Counted from the first letter of the stretch, positions 1 to 8,702 are shown. The stretch: DNA of 40,100 nt from Lacunisphaera sp. (GCA_029945855.1 JAQSDJ010000324.1:1-40100), one strand, 5' to 3'. A program made the numbers and translations. Notes: generated by a model from the letters alone, not told the origin.

Positions 1-948
1 CCGCCCAATCTCCGCCGGCTGGCGGCCGCGTTGCGGCGCGGCGAGTTGGTGGCGCTGCCGACCGAGACGGTCTACGGGCTGGCGGCTAACGCCCTCGACG
101 CCCGGGCCTGCCGCGCGATCTTCAAGGCCAAGGGGCGGCCGGCCAAGGATCCGCTGATCGTGCATGTGCTCAATCTCGCGCATGCGGAGCAACTGGCCGT
201 GTTCAACCCCGCGGCGCGCCGGCTCGCCCGGCGCTTCTGGCCCGGCCCACTCACGCTGGTGTTGCCGAAGCAGCCTTGCGTGCCGGGTGTCGTCACCTCG
301 GGTGGTGACACCGTGGCGGTGCGTGCGCCCGCGCACCCGCTGGCGCGCCGGCTGTTGCGGCTGGCCGGGATTCCGCTCGCGGCGCCGAGTGCCAATCTTT
401 TTGGTTACATCAGCCCGACCGAGTCCGCGCATGTCGCCGACGGCCTGGGGCGGCGGATCAAATACGTGCTCGAGGGCGGCGCCTGCGAAGTCGGCGTGGA
501 ATCCACCATCCTCGACCTGACCAACCCGGCCAAGCCGCGGATCTTGCGGCCCGGAGTGGTGACGGCGGCCGCTTTGGCGAAATTCCTCGGCCGGCCCGTC
601 GGGGCAGCCCCGCGCAAGTCCGGCGTAGGGCGCTTGCTGGCACCGGGAATGATGGCGCGGCACTACAGCCCGCGCACGCCCCTCGTCCTGAAGAATCCAC
701 GCGGCCGTCCGCTGGAGGGCGTGGGCCGGATTTTGCTGCGCAAGCCCGCCGGCGAGACCGCCGACAACATCTACTGGTTGAGCGAACGCGGCGCTCTCTC
801 CGAAGTGGCGCGGAATTTATACCGGGTTCTGCGGGCGGCTGACCAAGGCGGCCACCGGCAGATCCAGGTGGAGCCGTTGCCGGCCGATGCCGGCGGCTTG
901 GCGGCGGCGCTCAACGACCGGTTGAAGCGCGCCGCGGCGCGCGGCTGA
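1..948 (+). CDS. L-threonylcarbamoyladenylate synthase, Sua5/YwlC type (5' end outside window)
   Basis: This enzyme makes threonylcarbamoyl-AMP from threonine, bicarbonate and ATP, the first step of the t6A37 modification of ANN-decoding tRNAs in the cytoplasm. The YrdC-like domain is clear: PTETVYGLA close to the N-terminus, then KGRPAKDPLIVH and PSANLFGYISPT. The C-terminal part, with PGMMARHYSPRTPL, matches the extra Sua5 domain, so this is the long two-domain form rather than a short YrdC. The frame is open from base 1 and already reads family-like sequence (RRLAAALRRGELVALPTE), so the true start lies upstream of the window and the TTG at 31 is internal. The gene ends at TGA 946-948 and converges on the polysaccharide kinase gene, with a REP-like element between them. 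Confidence 0.93.
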   Translation, partial: PPNLRRLAAALRRGELVALPTETVYGLAANALDARACRAIFKAKGRPAKDPLIVHVLNLAHAEQLAVFNPAARRLARRFWPGPLTLVLPKQPCVPGVVTSGGDTVAVRAPAHPLARRLLRLAGIPLAAPSANLFGYISPTESAHVADGLGRRIKYVLEGGACEVGVESTILDLTNPAKPRILRPGVVTAAALAKFLGRPVGAAPRKSGVGRLLAPGMMARHYSPRTPLVLKNPRGRPLEGVGRILLRKPAGETADNIYWLSERGALSEVARNLYRVLRAADQGGHRQIQVEPLPADAGGLAAALNDRLKRAAARG

Positions 949-979
949 AGGCTGATACAGTATCATGCGATTGCACAGG

Positions 980-1050
980 GTGGAACCGGTCCTCCGGACC
1001 GGTTTGCCTGGGCAGGCGTCCAACAACCCGTCACGGAGGACGGGTTCCAC
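980..1050. repeat. BIME-like pair of REP palindromes with GTGG heads
   Basis: The element starts GTGG (980-983), followed by a perfect 9-bp stem AACCGGTCC/GGACCGGTT (984-992 with 996-1004). It ends with the mirror arrangement: stem AACCCGTC/GACGGGTT (1025-1032 with 1039-1046), then CCAC (1047-1050), which is GTGG on the other strand. It lies between two convergent genes. A separate short palindrome, TGATAC-A-GTATCA (953-965), precedes it. The tetranucleotide-plus-palindrome layout is that of REP elements mobilised by REP-associated tyrosine transposases. Either strand could fold and act as a terminator or mRNA 3' stabiliser, which is inference. Confidence 0.7.
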
Positions 1051-1065
1051 CTGATGGCGCCCAGC

Positions 1066-3285
1066 TCAGCGATCGGGCGAGCCCGGGTCTTTCTTCGCCA
1101 TCGTCACGTAGTAGTCCTTGTAGGACTTGTCGTAATACTGGGCGTAGTAGTAGCCGGACACCGCGAGATTGAGGCCGTTGAGCACGGCGCCGAAGCAGGG
1201 CACATTCACCTCGAGCAGCTTGCGGGCGCTGAACTGCGCGGCCTTGCGGCGGACGCGGTTGAAAAAAATCGTGAACAGCGACCCGTCGACCAGCGGAAGG
1301 ATGATCAGCGCGTCGCTCACGGCGGCGAGCGGCGGGGTGTCGATGAAGATCCGGTCGTAGCGCTTGCGCAGGTCGGACAGCATCAGCTCGAAATTCTTGC
1401 TGTTGAGGATCTGCGTGGGGTTCTTGGCGCGACCGCCAGCGGGGATGATGTCCAGGTTGGGGTGCACGCTCTTGCACACCACCTGTTCGATGGTCTGGGT
1501 GCCCGCGCAGATGTCGATCACGCCCTTGAGATTCTCGAGGCGGAATGATTTGTGGATGTTCGGCTTGCGCAGATCGCAATCGACCACGACCACCTTCTCA
1601 CCGTGGGCGGCGAAGGTGAGGGCGAGATTCGTGGTGGTGAAGGATTTGCCCTCACCGGGGATCGTGCTCGTGACCAAAATCGCCTGGGCGCGCTTGCTCT
1701 CGTCCTTGAGCCGGAGGCTGGAGTGCAGGGTGAGGAAGGATTCCACCACCTGCTTGTCCTGGTTGTTCGCGACGATCTGCGCCTTTTCCGACTGCTCGAG
1801 CCGCTTGATCTCGGGAATGATGCCGACGAGCGGGAGGCCGACCACCGACTCGATGTCGAAGGAGCTCTTCACGCGGTCGTCGATATAGGCGACAAAGAAG
1901 GCGAAGGCGGTGCCGAGGGCCAGGCCGCCAAGGAAGCCGAGGGCGAGGTTGAGCGGGATGTTGGGTGAGACGGGCCGGAGGGCCGGGGCGGCGCGGTCCA
2001 CAACGCGGGCGCTCTGGGTCTCGATGGTGCTGCTCATCGAGGTCTCGCGCATGCGCGAGAGGATGTTGTTCAGCAGGTGCTCGTTGATCCCGAGGTCGCG
2101 CTCGAGGTTCGAGTATTCGACGGCGAAGCGGTCCAGCTCGAGGGACTCGGTTTCCTGCCGGCTGAGGTTGGCGCGGGCCTCCTCGTCGTTGCGCTTGGCG
2201 GTCTGGAAGTCGGCCTCGACCATCGCAGCGGTCGAGTCAATGGCCCGGCTCAGCTCCTTCTCGGTTTGGCCGATGGAATTCATCGCCTCCATCATCTTGG
2301 GGTGCTTTTCGCGGTATTGGTCCCGCAGCTGGGCGATGAGGATCTTCTGGGCGGAAACCTGTTGCACGAGCTGGCCGATCAGCTGCGAGCTGGAGATGAA
2401 GGGCAGGTCGAGCAACAGGGCCGGGGTGGCCTTGCGTTCCTGCACCTGGCGCCAGCGGATCTCCGCCTCGTTCAGGCGGGACGTGGTCTGGGTGACATAG
2501 GCGTTCAGCGCCTTGAGCTTCTCGGTGACGATGTCCTTGCGCTGGTCGAGGGAGACCAGCTTGTTCTTCTCGCGGTAGGCCTGCAGGTTGATGGCCAGCT
2601 CCTCGACCTTTTTCTTCTGCTGTTCGGCGCGTTCCTTCAGATCGTCGACCGCTTTCATCGAGTCCTCGATGCGCAGGCGGGAGTTGTAGGCGATGTATTC
2701 GTCGATGAAGAGGTTCGCGACCCGCGACGCGATGTATTTGTCGGGGTGGGAGTATTGCACCTGCAGGACGAGGCTCAGGCGGACGGGCACGATCTTGCGG
2801 TTCCGGAAGATGATCTCCGCCGGGCTGACCGGATCGGCGCTGCCTTCCTTGAGGTAGGGCGCGAGGAACTGCTTCAGCTCATCGCCGACCAGGCGCTCGG
2901 ACACCCGCTGCACGATGGCAAAGCTTTCCAGCACCTTGACCTGGGTGTTCAGGTCTTCCGCCGAGCGGATGTCGTTGTTCACCACCGCCTGCACCTGCAT
3001 GACCACAGGATCGCCGCGCAGCACCTGCACGCTGGCGACCGACTGGAACAGCGGGACGCGGGTGAAGGTGAAGATGGCGGCCGCGGAAAAGACCAGGGCG
3101 AAGACCAGCACGATATACCAGACGCGCTCGCGCAGGATCAGCACGTAATCCTGCATGCTCCGCTGCATCTGGCTGTCCCCGCCGGTGCCGGCCGCCCCAT
3201 AGCCGCTGTAGCTGGTGCCGTAATAGGTGTAGGGGTAGGATTCGGCCGAGCCGGTTGCTTTTTCCCCCTTAGGCGCTGTATCCAT
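1066..3285 (-). CDS. Wzc-like polysaccharide co-polymerase / bacterial tyrosine kinase
   Basis: This inner-membrane protein (739 aa) controls chain length and export of an exopolysaccharide through autophosphorylation on tyrosines. A Wzz domain follows a membrane segment near residue 70; a long coiled-coil periplasmic region comes next, then a second membrane segment near 470 and a cytoplasmic BY-kinase domain. The kinase shows Walker A TIPGEGKS near residue 540, Walker A' VVVDCDLRKP and Walker B IFIDTPP. The tail carries a tyrosine cluster of eight Tyr within 17 residues (GYYYAQYYDKSYKDYYV), the usual autophosphorylation site. Unusually, the cytoplasmic N-terminus is also Tyr-rich (YPYTYYGTSYSGY). 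ATG 3285 was chosen because an upstream in-frame start would overlap the preceding gene. It lies 11 bases after the wza-like stop, so the two are one operon. Confidence 0.93.
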   Translation of the reverse strand: MDTAPKGEKATGSAESYPYTYYGTSYSGYGAAGTGGDSQMQRSMQDYVLILRERVWYIVLVFALVFSAAAIFTFTRVPLFQSVASVQVLRGDPVVMQVQAVVNNDIRSAEDLNTQVKVLESFAIVQRVSERLVGDELKQFLAPYLKEGSADPVSPAEIIFRNRKIVPVRLSLVLQVQYSHPDKYIASRVANLFIDEYIAYNSRLRIEDSMKAVDDLKERAEQQKKKVEELAINLQAYREKNKLVSLDQRKDIVTEKLKALNAYVTQTTSRLNEAEIRWRQVQERKATPALLLDLPFISSSQLIGQLVQQVSAQKILIAQLRDQYREKHPKMMEAMNSIGQTEKELSRAIDSTAAMVEADFQTAKRNDEEARANLSRQETESLELDRFAVEYSNLERDLGINEHLLNNILSRMRETSMSSTIETQSARVVDRAAPALRPVSPNIPLNLALGFLGGLALGTAFAFFVAYIDDRVKSSFDIESVVGLPLVGIIPEIKRLEQSEKAQIVANNQDKQVVESFLTLHSSLRLKDESKRAQAILVTSTIPGEGKSFTTTNLALTFAAHGEKVVVVDCDLRKPNIHKSFRLENLKGVIDICAGTQTIEQVVCKSVHPNLDIIPAGGRAKNPTQILNSKNFELMLSDLRKRYDRIFIDTPPLAAVSDALIILPLVDGSLFTIFFNRVRRKAAQFSARKLLEVNVPCFGAVLNGLNLAVSGYYYAQYYDKSYKDYYVTMAKKDPGSPDR

Positions 3286-3296
3286 GTTGCTCAAAG

Positions 3297-3896
3297 TTAG
3301 AGGATTCGCTCCGGCACGAAGATGACATCGCCCTTGGTCAGCAGCCATTGCTCCGCCGAGGCACCCTGGATCATCTCGTCCGTGTTGATGATGTAATTCT
3401 CGGATTTCCCGTCCTCCAGCGTGCGGGACAGCCGCACCTTCCGGCGCTCGGCGATGCGGGAGAAGCCCCCGGCGCGGGAGATGGCCTCCAGGAGGCCCAT
3501 CTTCTGCTCTGGCGGGAAGACGATCGCCCCGGCCTGGTTGACCGCGCCCAGCACCTTGACCGTGCGCTGGGTGTATTCCAACACGGTGAGGTTGATCTGC
3601 GGATTAACCAGATAATCCTTATCGTAAAGACTGCGGATGATTTCCTCGGCCTGCCGGACCGTCTTGTTCCGGAGGTCGATCGTCCCGATCAGGGGCAGCG
3701 TGATGGTATATTCCTGGGTGAGCCGCACCTCACGCATGAGATCCGGTTCCTGGAAGACCATCACCCGGATCAGGTCGGAAGGCTGCATCACATAATCGGT
3801 CGAGGTGGCCGCCGGCGGTTGGTCTTCGGCCCGGCCCCCGGCGCACAGCAGCGCACAGCCGAGGAGGGCCAGCAGTCGGTAAAAACGGAAGATCAT
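3297..3896 (-). CDS. Wza-like polysaccharide export protein
   Basis: This is an outer-membrane or periplasmic export component for exopolysaccharide, 199 aa. A signal peptide with cysteines (LLALLGCALLCAG) precedes the Poly_export domain starting at YVMQPSDLIRVMVFQEPDL. One SLBB-like segment follows (RTVKVLGAVNQAGAIVFPP) and the C-terminus is GDVIFVPERIL. It is much shorter than E. coli Wza (about 380 aa) and has only one SLBB unit, as in many compact export proteins of non-enteric bacteria. The cysteines at the end of the hydrophobic stretch could be a lipobox (ALLC), but this is uncertain. The ATG sits only about 15 bases from the T-tract of the terminator that ends the upstream gene, so it may be expressed by read-through. 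Confidence 0.9.
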   Translation of the reverse strand: MIFRFYRLLALLGCALLCAGGRAEDQPPAATSTDYVMQPSDLIRVMVFQEPDLMREVRLTQEYTITLPLIGTIDLRNKTVRQAEEIIRSLYDKDYLVNPQINLTVLEYTQRTVKVLGAVNQAGAIVFPPEQKMGLLEAISRAGGFSRIAERRKVRLSRTLEDGKSENYIINTDEMIQGASAEQWLLTKGDVIFVPERIL

Positions 3897-3910
3897 GCGT
3901 CAGGTAGAAT

Positions 3911-3944
3911 AAAAAACGGAAGAAGGTCCACGACCTTCTTCCGT
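3911..3944 (-). terminator. Strong intrinsic terminator (minus strand)
   Basis: A perfect 13-bp inverted repeat, ACGGAAGAAGGTC / GACCTTCTTCCGT (3916-3928 with 3932-3944), has a 3-base loop. In the minus direction it is followed at once by a run of six T (3916-3911; the first T also pairs at the stem base). It lies 19 bases after the stop of the beta-barrel gene and only 15 bases before the ATG of the wza-like gene. Confidence 0.9.
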
Positions 3945-3963
3945 GTGCGACTATGATCTGCGA

Positions 3964-5079
3964 TTAGTAGCGGACGTTGGCGCCAATGGTGAAGACGTTC
4001 TGGGCGAATTCCGCCGAGGCCAGATCGGAGCTGTTGTCGCGCAAGGTGAGGGAAGCACCGAAATTGACGAAGTTATTGTAGACGTAGGTCACGGCAATCA
4101 GGCCCTGCATGAAATCATCGGTGCGGGTGGAATACTCGGATTTCTTATAATTGAGGCCGGCAGTCACAGACCACTGTTCGGTCACACGATTGCTGGCATT
4201 CAGACCCAGGCTGAAATCCTTCGTCGAGTCACCCGTGCCGGAGCTGCCGAAGTCGTTGCCGAAGGTGAAGCTGTAGTTGGTCTTGTCCGAGTAGGCGTAG
4301 GTCAGGCTGCCGTCCATACCGAAGAGGGATTCGTCACTGCCGACATCGAAAGAGCGCTTGGTGTAACCGGCGCGCACCTGGCCGGTCAGCTTGGGGGTGA
4401 ATTCACCACGGGCACCGAGGCTGAGGAAGTGGTCCTTGCTGTCCCGGGCGGCGCCGCTCAGGTCGGAGCTGCGGTAGCGATAGCCCAGGCTCCAATCCAG
4501 CTTGGGGCTGGCCTCGTAGTAAATATCAACCGGCAGGCTCCAGATATCGCTGTCGGTATAGGACGCCGGGGCGTAGTTGGTTTTCGCAAAGTTCGCGCCC
4601 ACGCCAAGGACGGTCTTCTCGGAAATCCCGAACTCGACCTTGCCGCCGAGGTTCGAGACGGCGCGCCGGGCGATGTCACCGGTCGGCCGGACATCGTTGG
4701 AGTTCTGGGCCAGCTGGGCATAGGAGGCGTTGAAGTTCGCCTTCGTCACGCCGTTGCTGTATTTGGAGTTGAAGCCGAGATTGGAGAGGCTGGTGTTCTG
4801 GACATCGTTGTCCGAGTAGCGGCGGAATTCCTCGCGGTAGTAGACATTGCCGCTGGTCGCCGAACCCTTGCCGAACACCAGGTCGAAACCCGGGGTGAAG
4901 CTGAAGATCGTGTCGTTCTGCTCGTTCGTGGTATCGAGATAGATATTGTCATCCAACTCGACGGCGGCAGACACCGTCACAAACAGTTCAGCATTATCGC
5001 CAACCGCCATAAAGGGCGCGGCTTGGGACGAAATGGCCAGTGTAGCGGAGACAAGGGCGAGGCGAGCTAGGTGTTTCAT
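3964..5079 (-). CDS. Outer-membrane beta-barrel protein of the exopolysaccharide locus
   Basis: This is a 371-aa predicted outer-membrane barrel. The N-terminus is a signal peptide (MKHLARLALVSATLAISSQAAP). The rest consists of alternating polar/aromatic beta strands with many short Asn/Asp/Ser turns, such as VELDDNIYLDTTNEQ and YRYRSSDLSGAARDS. The last strand ends in VFTIGANVRY, an aromatic C-terminal residue as expected for BAM recognition. Barrels of this size often accompany Wza/Wzc export genes in Verrucomicrobiota and beta/gamma-proteobacterial EPS clusters, where they are thought to be secretion pores. That role here is inferred from position. It begins the minus-strand block, diverges from the TPR gene, and is followed by its own strong terminator. 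Confidence 0.82.
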   Translation of the reverse strand: MKHLARLALVSATLAISSQAAPFMAVGDNAELFVTVSAAVELDDNIYLDTTNEQNDTIFSFTPGFDLVFGKGSATSGNVYYREEFRRYSDNDVQNTSLSNLGFNSKYSNGVTKANFNASYAQLAQNSNDVRPTGDIARRAVSNLGGKVEFGISEKTVLGVGANFAKTNYAPASYTDSDIWSLPVDIYYEASPKLDWSLGYRYRSSDLSGAARDSKDHFLSLGARGEFTPKLTGQVRAGYTKRSFDVGSDESLFGMDGSLTYAYSDKTNYSFTFGNDFGSSGTGDSTKDFSLGLNASNRVTEQWSVTAGLNYKKSEYSTRTDDFMQGLIAVTYVYNNFVNFGASLTLRDNSSDLASAEFAQNVFTIGANVRY

Positions 5080-5259
5080 AGATAGAAAGCGGTCGTGAGG
5101 ACCGCATTAGAGTCGGATGGTCGAATAAAAAAACTGCAAATCACTTTCCTGATCAAGCCAATACTTGGACCATATCTCGGGCCAAATGCACAATTTTCTT
5201 GGCAGGACAGGTCATAAACACTCGTTTTCAGGCCCGAACCCCGGATAATCGCTAAAACG
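5080..5259. other. Divergent intergenic region of the exopolysaccharide locus
   Basis: This 180-base AT-richer spacer must hold the promoters for the barrel gene (minus) and the TPR gene (plus). A 6-bp hairpin GCGGTC/GACCGC (5089-5094 with 5100-5105) lies in the probable leader of the barrel gene, 10 bases before its ATG. On the plus strand GATAAT (5244-5249) is a possible -10 element, which would give a very short leader before 5260. No clear -35 partner is seen for either, so these are only candidates. Confidence 0.35.
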
Positions 5260-6840
5260 ATGCGGTGGAGCCCTGATAGTCTTGATATCGGAAAACGCGG
5301 CGCGGTGGTGCGCATCCACTGGCGTCGGCTCGCCCTGTGCGGAGCTTCAGGCGTCATCGTCTTTTGGCTGACCGCCACCTTGGGGGCGTGGGTGTTCGTG
5401 AAATACCACCGGGATTTTCCCGAAGTCCGGTATATTGATCTGCTGCTTCCGAGCCGTTGGCCGGCGTATCGCATCAGCGAGGGGAACCACTACATCGCTC
5501 AAGCCGGGCAGCTCCTGCGGCAGAACGAAGTGAATGCCGCCCTCCATCGCTTGAGGGCGGGGGTGGCCCGGGCGCCTGCCAACGGCCAAGGGCGCCTGAC
5601 CCTGGCCGGCCTTTATCTGGCCGGCCGCCGGCCGGATCTTGCGCGTGACCTGATGCTCGATGGGTTGCCCCACCGGCCGGAGGACCCCGGCTACCTGCAG
5701 TCCACCCTGTCCCTGCTGCTCGAGTTGCAGGAGGATGCCAGGCTGCTTGAAGTCGCCGACCGGCTGCTGACTTCGCCGCTCCATGCCTCTCTTCATCCGC
5801 TCGCCGCCACCTACGCGGCCACCGCCTCCTACCATCGCGGCAACTATGATCGCGCCGAGGACCTGATCATCCGGCATCAATTGCGCGACTCCGCCGAGGG
5901 GACCGCTTTGCTCGCCCGGATCGAGTGGGAGCGGGGCTATCCCGAACTCGCCGTGCTGCGACTCGGCGATCTGCTCGACCGGCAACCCGACCATGATGGC
6001 GCCCGGACCCTGCTGGCCGGATATTACCGCGAACTCGGCCGCACCGGCGAGTTGGAATCAACCCTCGTCGAACGCCTCGCGGGCAACCCGCTGGCGCCGG
6101 CCCCGCGCATCGAGTTCCTCCACCTTTACCACCAGCGGGGCGACCAGGCCCGGCTGGAACGCGACACCGAGGCCTATCTCACCCAATTCCAGCACGACTA
6201 CCCCGCCCTGCTGCTGCTCGCCGATTTCGCCGCCCACACCGGCCGGCCCGGCCTCGCCCGCCGCGTGCAGCAGGTTGTCATGGATCGCCGCGAAAACAAC
6301 GGCGCCCCGGCCCTGCTGGTCGCCGAGGCCCACCTCGTGGCCGGCGAATACCAGGCCGCGCTCGGCCTGATCGAAGGCTACGCACGGGACTACCCTGAGT
6401 GGACGCGGCAGTTCGCCGCCGTCTTCCACGGCCTCCAGGCCGTCGCGTTGTGCGGCTTGGGCAGGATGGACGAGGCCCGCCTCTGCCTCGACCATCTGCT
6501 CGCGCAGAAAAACCTCCGCGCCGACAACCTCGTCGCGGTGGCCGGCCGCCTGGCCGCCCACGGCGCCCCCGATCTGGCCCGCGCCGCGCTCGGCCGCGCC
6601 GTCGAGGCCGATCCCCTCAACCAGGCCGCGCTCACCCACCTCCTGCGGCTCGAACTGGACACCGGCAACCTCGCCGCCGTGCCAGCCCATCTGGAACTCT
6701 ACCTGCGCACCCGCAAACCCGCGCGCGATATCCTGTCCCGGACCTACGCCGCGCTGGGCAGCGACCGGTATCTCTTCCTGCCGCAGCAGCCCGGATTGCT
6801 GGCCGCGCTGCGCCAGACGCCGGCCGCGAGGCCGCGCTAG
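5260..6840 (+). CDS. TPR-repeat protein, membrane-anchored, near EPS export genes
   Basis: This 526-aa protein has one N-terminal membrane segment (LALCGASGVIVFWLTATLGAWVFV, about residues 26-50) followed by a large helical region of tetratricopeptide-like repeats, for example NEVNAALHRLRAGVARAP, RPDLARDLMLDGL and MDEARLCLDHLLAQ. The anchor suggests the repeats lie in the periplasm. TPR scaffolds like this often accompany EPS machinery, as in PelB/BcsC-type systems, but no specific family was recognised. It is transcribed divergently from the barrel/Wza/Wzc block, so a role in assembly or regulation of the exporter is an inference from position. A GTG near 5306 is an alternative start. Its TAG stop overlaps the stop codon of hisC on the other strand. 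Confidence 0.75.
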   Translation: MRWSPDSLDIGKRGAVVRIHWRRLALCGASGVIVFWLTATLGAWVFVKYHRDFPEVRYIDLLLPSRWPAYRISEGNHYIAQAGQLLRQNEVNAALHRLRAGVARAPANGQGRLTLAGLYLAGRRPDLARDLMLDGLPHRPEDPGYLQSTLSLLLELQEDARLLEVADRLLTSPLHASLHPLAATYAATASYHRGNYDRAEDLIIRHQLRDSAEGTALLARIEWERGYPELAVLRLGDLLDRQPDHDGARTLLAGYYRELGRTGELESTLVERLAGNPLAPAPRIEFLHLYHQRGDQARLERDTEAYLTQFQHDYPALLLLADFAAHTGRPGLARRVQQVVMDRRENNGAPALLVAEAHLVAGEYQAALGLIEGYARDYPEWTRQFAAVFHGLQAVALCGLGRMDEARLCLDHLLAQKNLRADNLVAVAGRLAAHGAPDLARAALGRAVEADPLNQAALTHLLRLELDTGNLAAVPAHLELYLRTRKPARDILSRTYAALGSDRYLFLPQQPGLLAALRQTPAARPR

Positions 6841-7934
6841 CCGGCCGGCAGCACTTCCGCCAGCGTGGCCAGCAGGCGCTCGTTCTGCGCGCGCGTGCCC
6901 ACCGTGATGCGCACCCACTCGGGCAGGCCGTAGGGTTTCACCGGCCGCACGATCAGCCCGCGCTGCTGCAACGCGCCGAAAATCCGCATGCCGTCACCCA
7001 CCTTCACCAGCAGGAAATTCCCCTGCCCCGGCACGAATTCGAGTCCGAGCTGCCTGAACCCGGCACCGAGCTGGACGAGGCCCGTCTGGTTCTCGCGCCG
7101 GCAGCGGGTGACAAATTCCGTGTCGTCCAGCGCCGCGATCGCCGCGGCCGCCGCGATGGCGTTCACGTTGAACGGCTGCCGTGCCCGTTGCAAAATGGCG
7201 ATGAGTTCCGGGGCCGCGTAGCCGTAGCCGATGCGCAGCGCCGCCAACCCGTAGATCTTCGAGAACGTCCGCAGGCCGATCACCTTCTTTCCCGTGGCGA
7301 TCAGCGGCCGCAGGTCGGGCGGGTTGTCCAAAAAATCCGCATACGCCTCGTCCAGCACGAGGATGACATGCGGGGGCAGGGCCTGGGCCAGCTCGAGGAT
7401 CTCCTCCGCCGTGTTCGTCGCCCCGACCGGGTTGGCCGGGCTCGCAAGGAACACCAGCCGCGTGCGCGGCGTTACCGCTGCCGCCAGCGCGCGCAAATCC
7501 TGCCGCATGCCGACCAGCGGCACCTCGACCGGTGTCGCGCCGAACATCACCGTCACCAGCTTGTAGACCACGAACGCCGCCTGGTGCATGACACACTCGA
7601 CGCCCGGGGCGAGGAACGCGTGGCCGAGCAGCTCGATGATCTCGTTCGACCCGTCGCCGATGATGAACTGGTCCAGGCCCAGCCCGGTTTTCTGCACCAG
7701 CTTCTGCCGCAGAGCGTAATAGCCACCGTCGGGATAAAGGTGCGCCTCGCGCAGGGCCAGCTCCGCCGCCGCGATCGCCTTGGGCGAGGGCCCGTGGGGA
7801 TTTTCGTTCGACGCCAGTTTCACGATGCCGGCCGGATCCAGGCCGAGTTCGCGCGCCACCTGCTCGATGGGCTTGCCCGGCTCATAGACCGGCTGCGTGA
7901 GGATCTTCGGGTTGGCCAGCTGCGCAAAGGTCAT
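6837..7934 (-). CDS. hisC: Histidinol-phosphate aminotransferase
   Basis: This fold-type I PLP enzyme converts imidazole acetol phosphate plus glutamate to histidinol phosphate in histidine biosynthesis. The 365-aa length is normal. Diagnostic stretches are SNENPHGPSPKA near residue 40, LDEAYADF (PLP aspartate) near 200, and LRTFSKIYGLAALRIGYG with the Schiff-base lysine. The C-terminus carries IVRPVKPYGLPEWVRITVG, with the phosphate-binding arginine. Stand-alone hisC copies of this type can also transaminate aromatic amino acids, so the substrate is not certain. No other his genes are nearby. The gene converges on the TPR gene with overlapping stop codons (TAG on each strand, sharing 6838-6839), leaving no room for a separate terminator. 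Confidence 0.93.
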   Translation of the reverse strand: MTFAQLANPKILTQPVYEPGKPIEQVARELGLDPAGIVKLASNENPHGPSPKAIAAAELALREAHLYPDGGYYALRQKLVQKTGLGLDQFIIGDGSNEIIELLGHAFLAPGVECVMHQAAFVVYKLVTVMFGATPVEVPLVGMRQDLRALAAAVTPRTRLVFLASPANPVGATNTAEEILELAQALPPHVILVLDEAYADFLDNPPDLRPLIATGKKVIGLRTFSKIYGLAALRIGYGYAAPELIAILQRARQPFNVNAIAAAAAIAALDDTEFVTRCRRENQTGLVQLGAGFRQLGLEFVPGQGNFLLVKVGDGMRIFGALQQRGLIVRPVKPYGLPEWVRITVGTRAQNERLLATLAEVLPAG

Positions 7935-8013
7935 CCGCCCAGTCCACCGGTTTGCCCGGGCCGGTTCAAATCCAAAACCGGCGCACGCCGGGGTTTACGC
8001 CTTCCGCCGTAGC

Positions 8014-8616
8014 TCAGCGCCGGGCCGCGCGGCTCTCCACCCGCACCCACGGCATGCCCGCGGCCTCCGCCGCCCGGAAACCGGGCTCGGCGTCTTCGAA
8101 CACCAGGCACTTCGCCGGCGCCACGCCCATTTTTTTCGCCGCCAGCAGAAAAAGATCCGGCGCCGGCTTGCCGTGCACCACGTCCTCGGGGGTCACCACG
8201 ACGGGAAAGAGGTCATGGAGGTGCATCAGCTCCAGCGTGTGCCGCACGATGTCGCGCGGGCCGCCCGAGGCCACGCTGACCGGGATGCGCGCCGCCACCG
8301 CCTGGCGGGCGAACGCCACCACCGACTCGATCAGCTTCATCTCGGACCGCAGTTCGAGAAAGAGCGCCTCCTTCTGGTGAAACACCTTTTCGACATCGAT
8401 CGTCAGGCCGTAGTGGTCCGCAAACCGTTTGGCCACGCTCTTCGTCGGCACGCCGCCGAGTGAATAGAACAGGTCCTCGCTCAGCTCCTCGCGCAGGCCG
8501 GCCAGGTGCATCGCCCGGTTCCAGGCGCGGTAATGCAGCGGCATGGTGTCCACCAGCGTGCCGTCCAGGTCGAAGATGTAGCCGGCGAAATCACCGGGCG
8601 GGATCGAGAGTTTCAT
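8014..8616 (-). CDS. HAD-superfamily phosphatase, beta-phosphoglucomutase-like
   Basis: This is a 200-aa haloacid-dehalogenase-type hydrolase with cap type C1. Motif I FDLDGTLVDTMPLHYRAW supplies the nucleophile and acid/base aspartates. Motif II is SVASGGPRDIV, motif III lysine is in HGKPAPDLF, and motif IV is CLVFEDAEPGFRAAEAAGM. This arrangement is shared by beta-phosphoglucomutase, YqaB fructose-1-phosphatase and related sugar phosphatases. The DTMPLHYRAW cap start resembles YqaB/PgmB enzymes most, so a sugar phosphate is the likely substrate, but the exact one cannot be read. It lies 79 bases upstream of hisC on the same strand and diverges from the SDR gene. The C-terminus is basic (VESRAARR). 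Confidence 0.88.
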   Translation of the reverse strand: MKLSIPPGDFAGYIFDLDGTLVDTMPLHYRAWNRAMHLAGLREELSEDLFYSLGGVPTKSVAKRFADHYGLTIDVEKVFHQKEALFLELRSEMKLIESVVAFARQAVAARIPVSVASGGPRDIVRHTLELMHLHDLFPVVVTPEDVVHGKPAPDLFLLAAKKMGVAPAKCLVFEDAEPGFRAAEAAGMPWVRVESRAARR

Positions 8617-8702
8617 GCAGGGGGCCAGCGAAGCGCGGGCCGTCCGGCGCGCAACGCCAATCGTTGACGCCCCGGGGTGTTTTGCGTCACATGGGCGGCA
8701 TC

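Noticed and set aside
7955-8000. Possible tRNA fragment (GGTTCAAATCC resembles a T-loop)
   Set aside because: The flanking bases do not form a T stem, and no anticodon or acceptor arm is found.
7944-8005. Degenerate REP-like element between hisC and the HAD gene
   Set aside because: It shares about 16 bases (CCGGTTTGCC.GGGC) with the element at 980 and has short palindromes, but no head tetranucleotide or paired arms can be placed.
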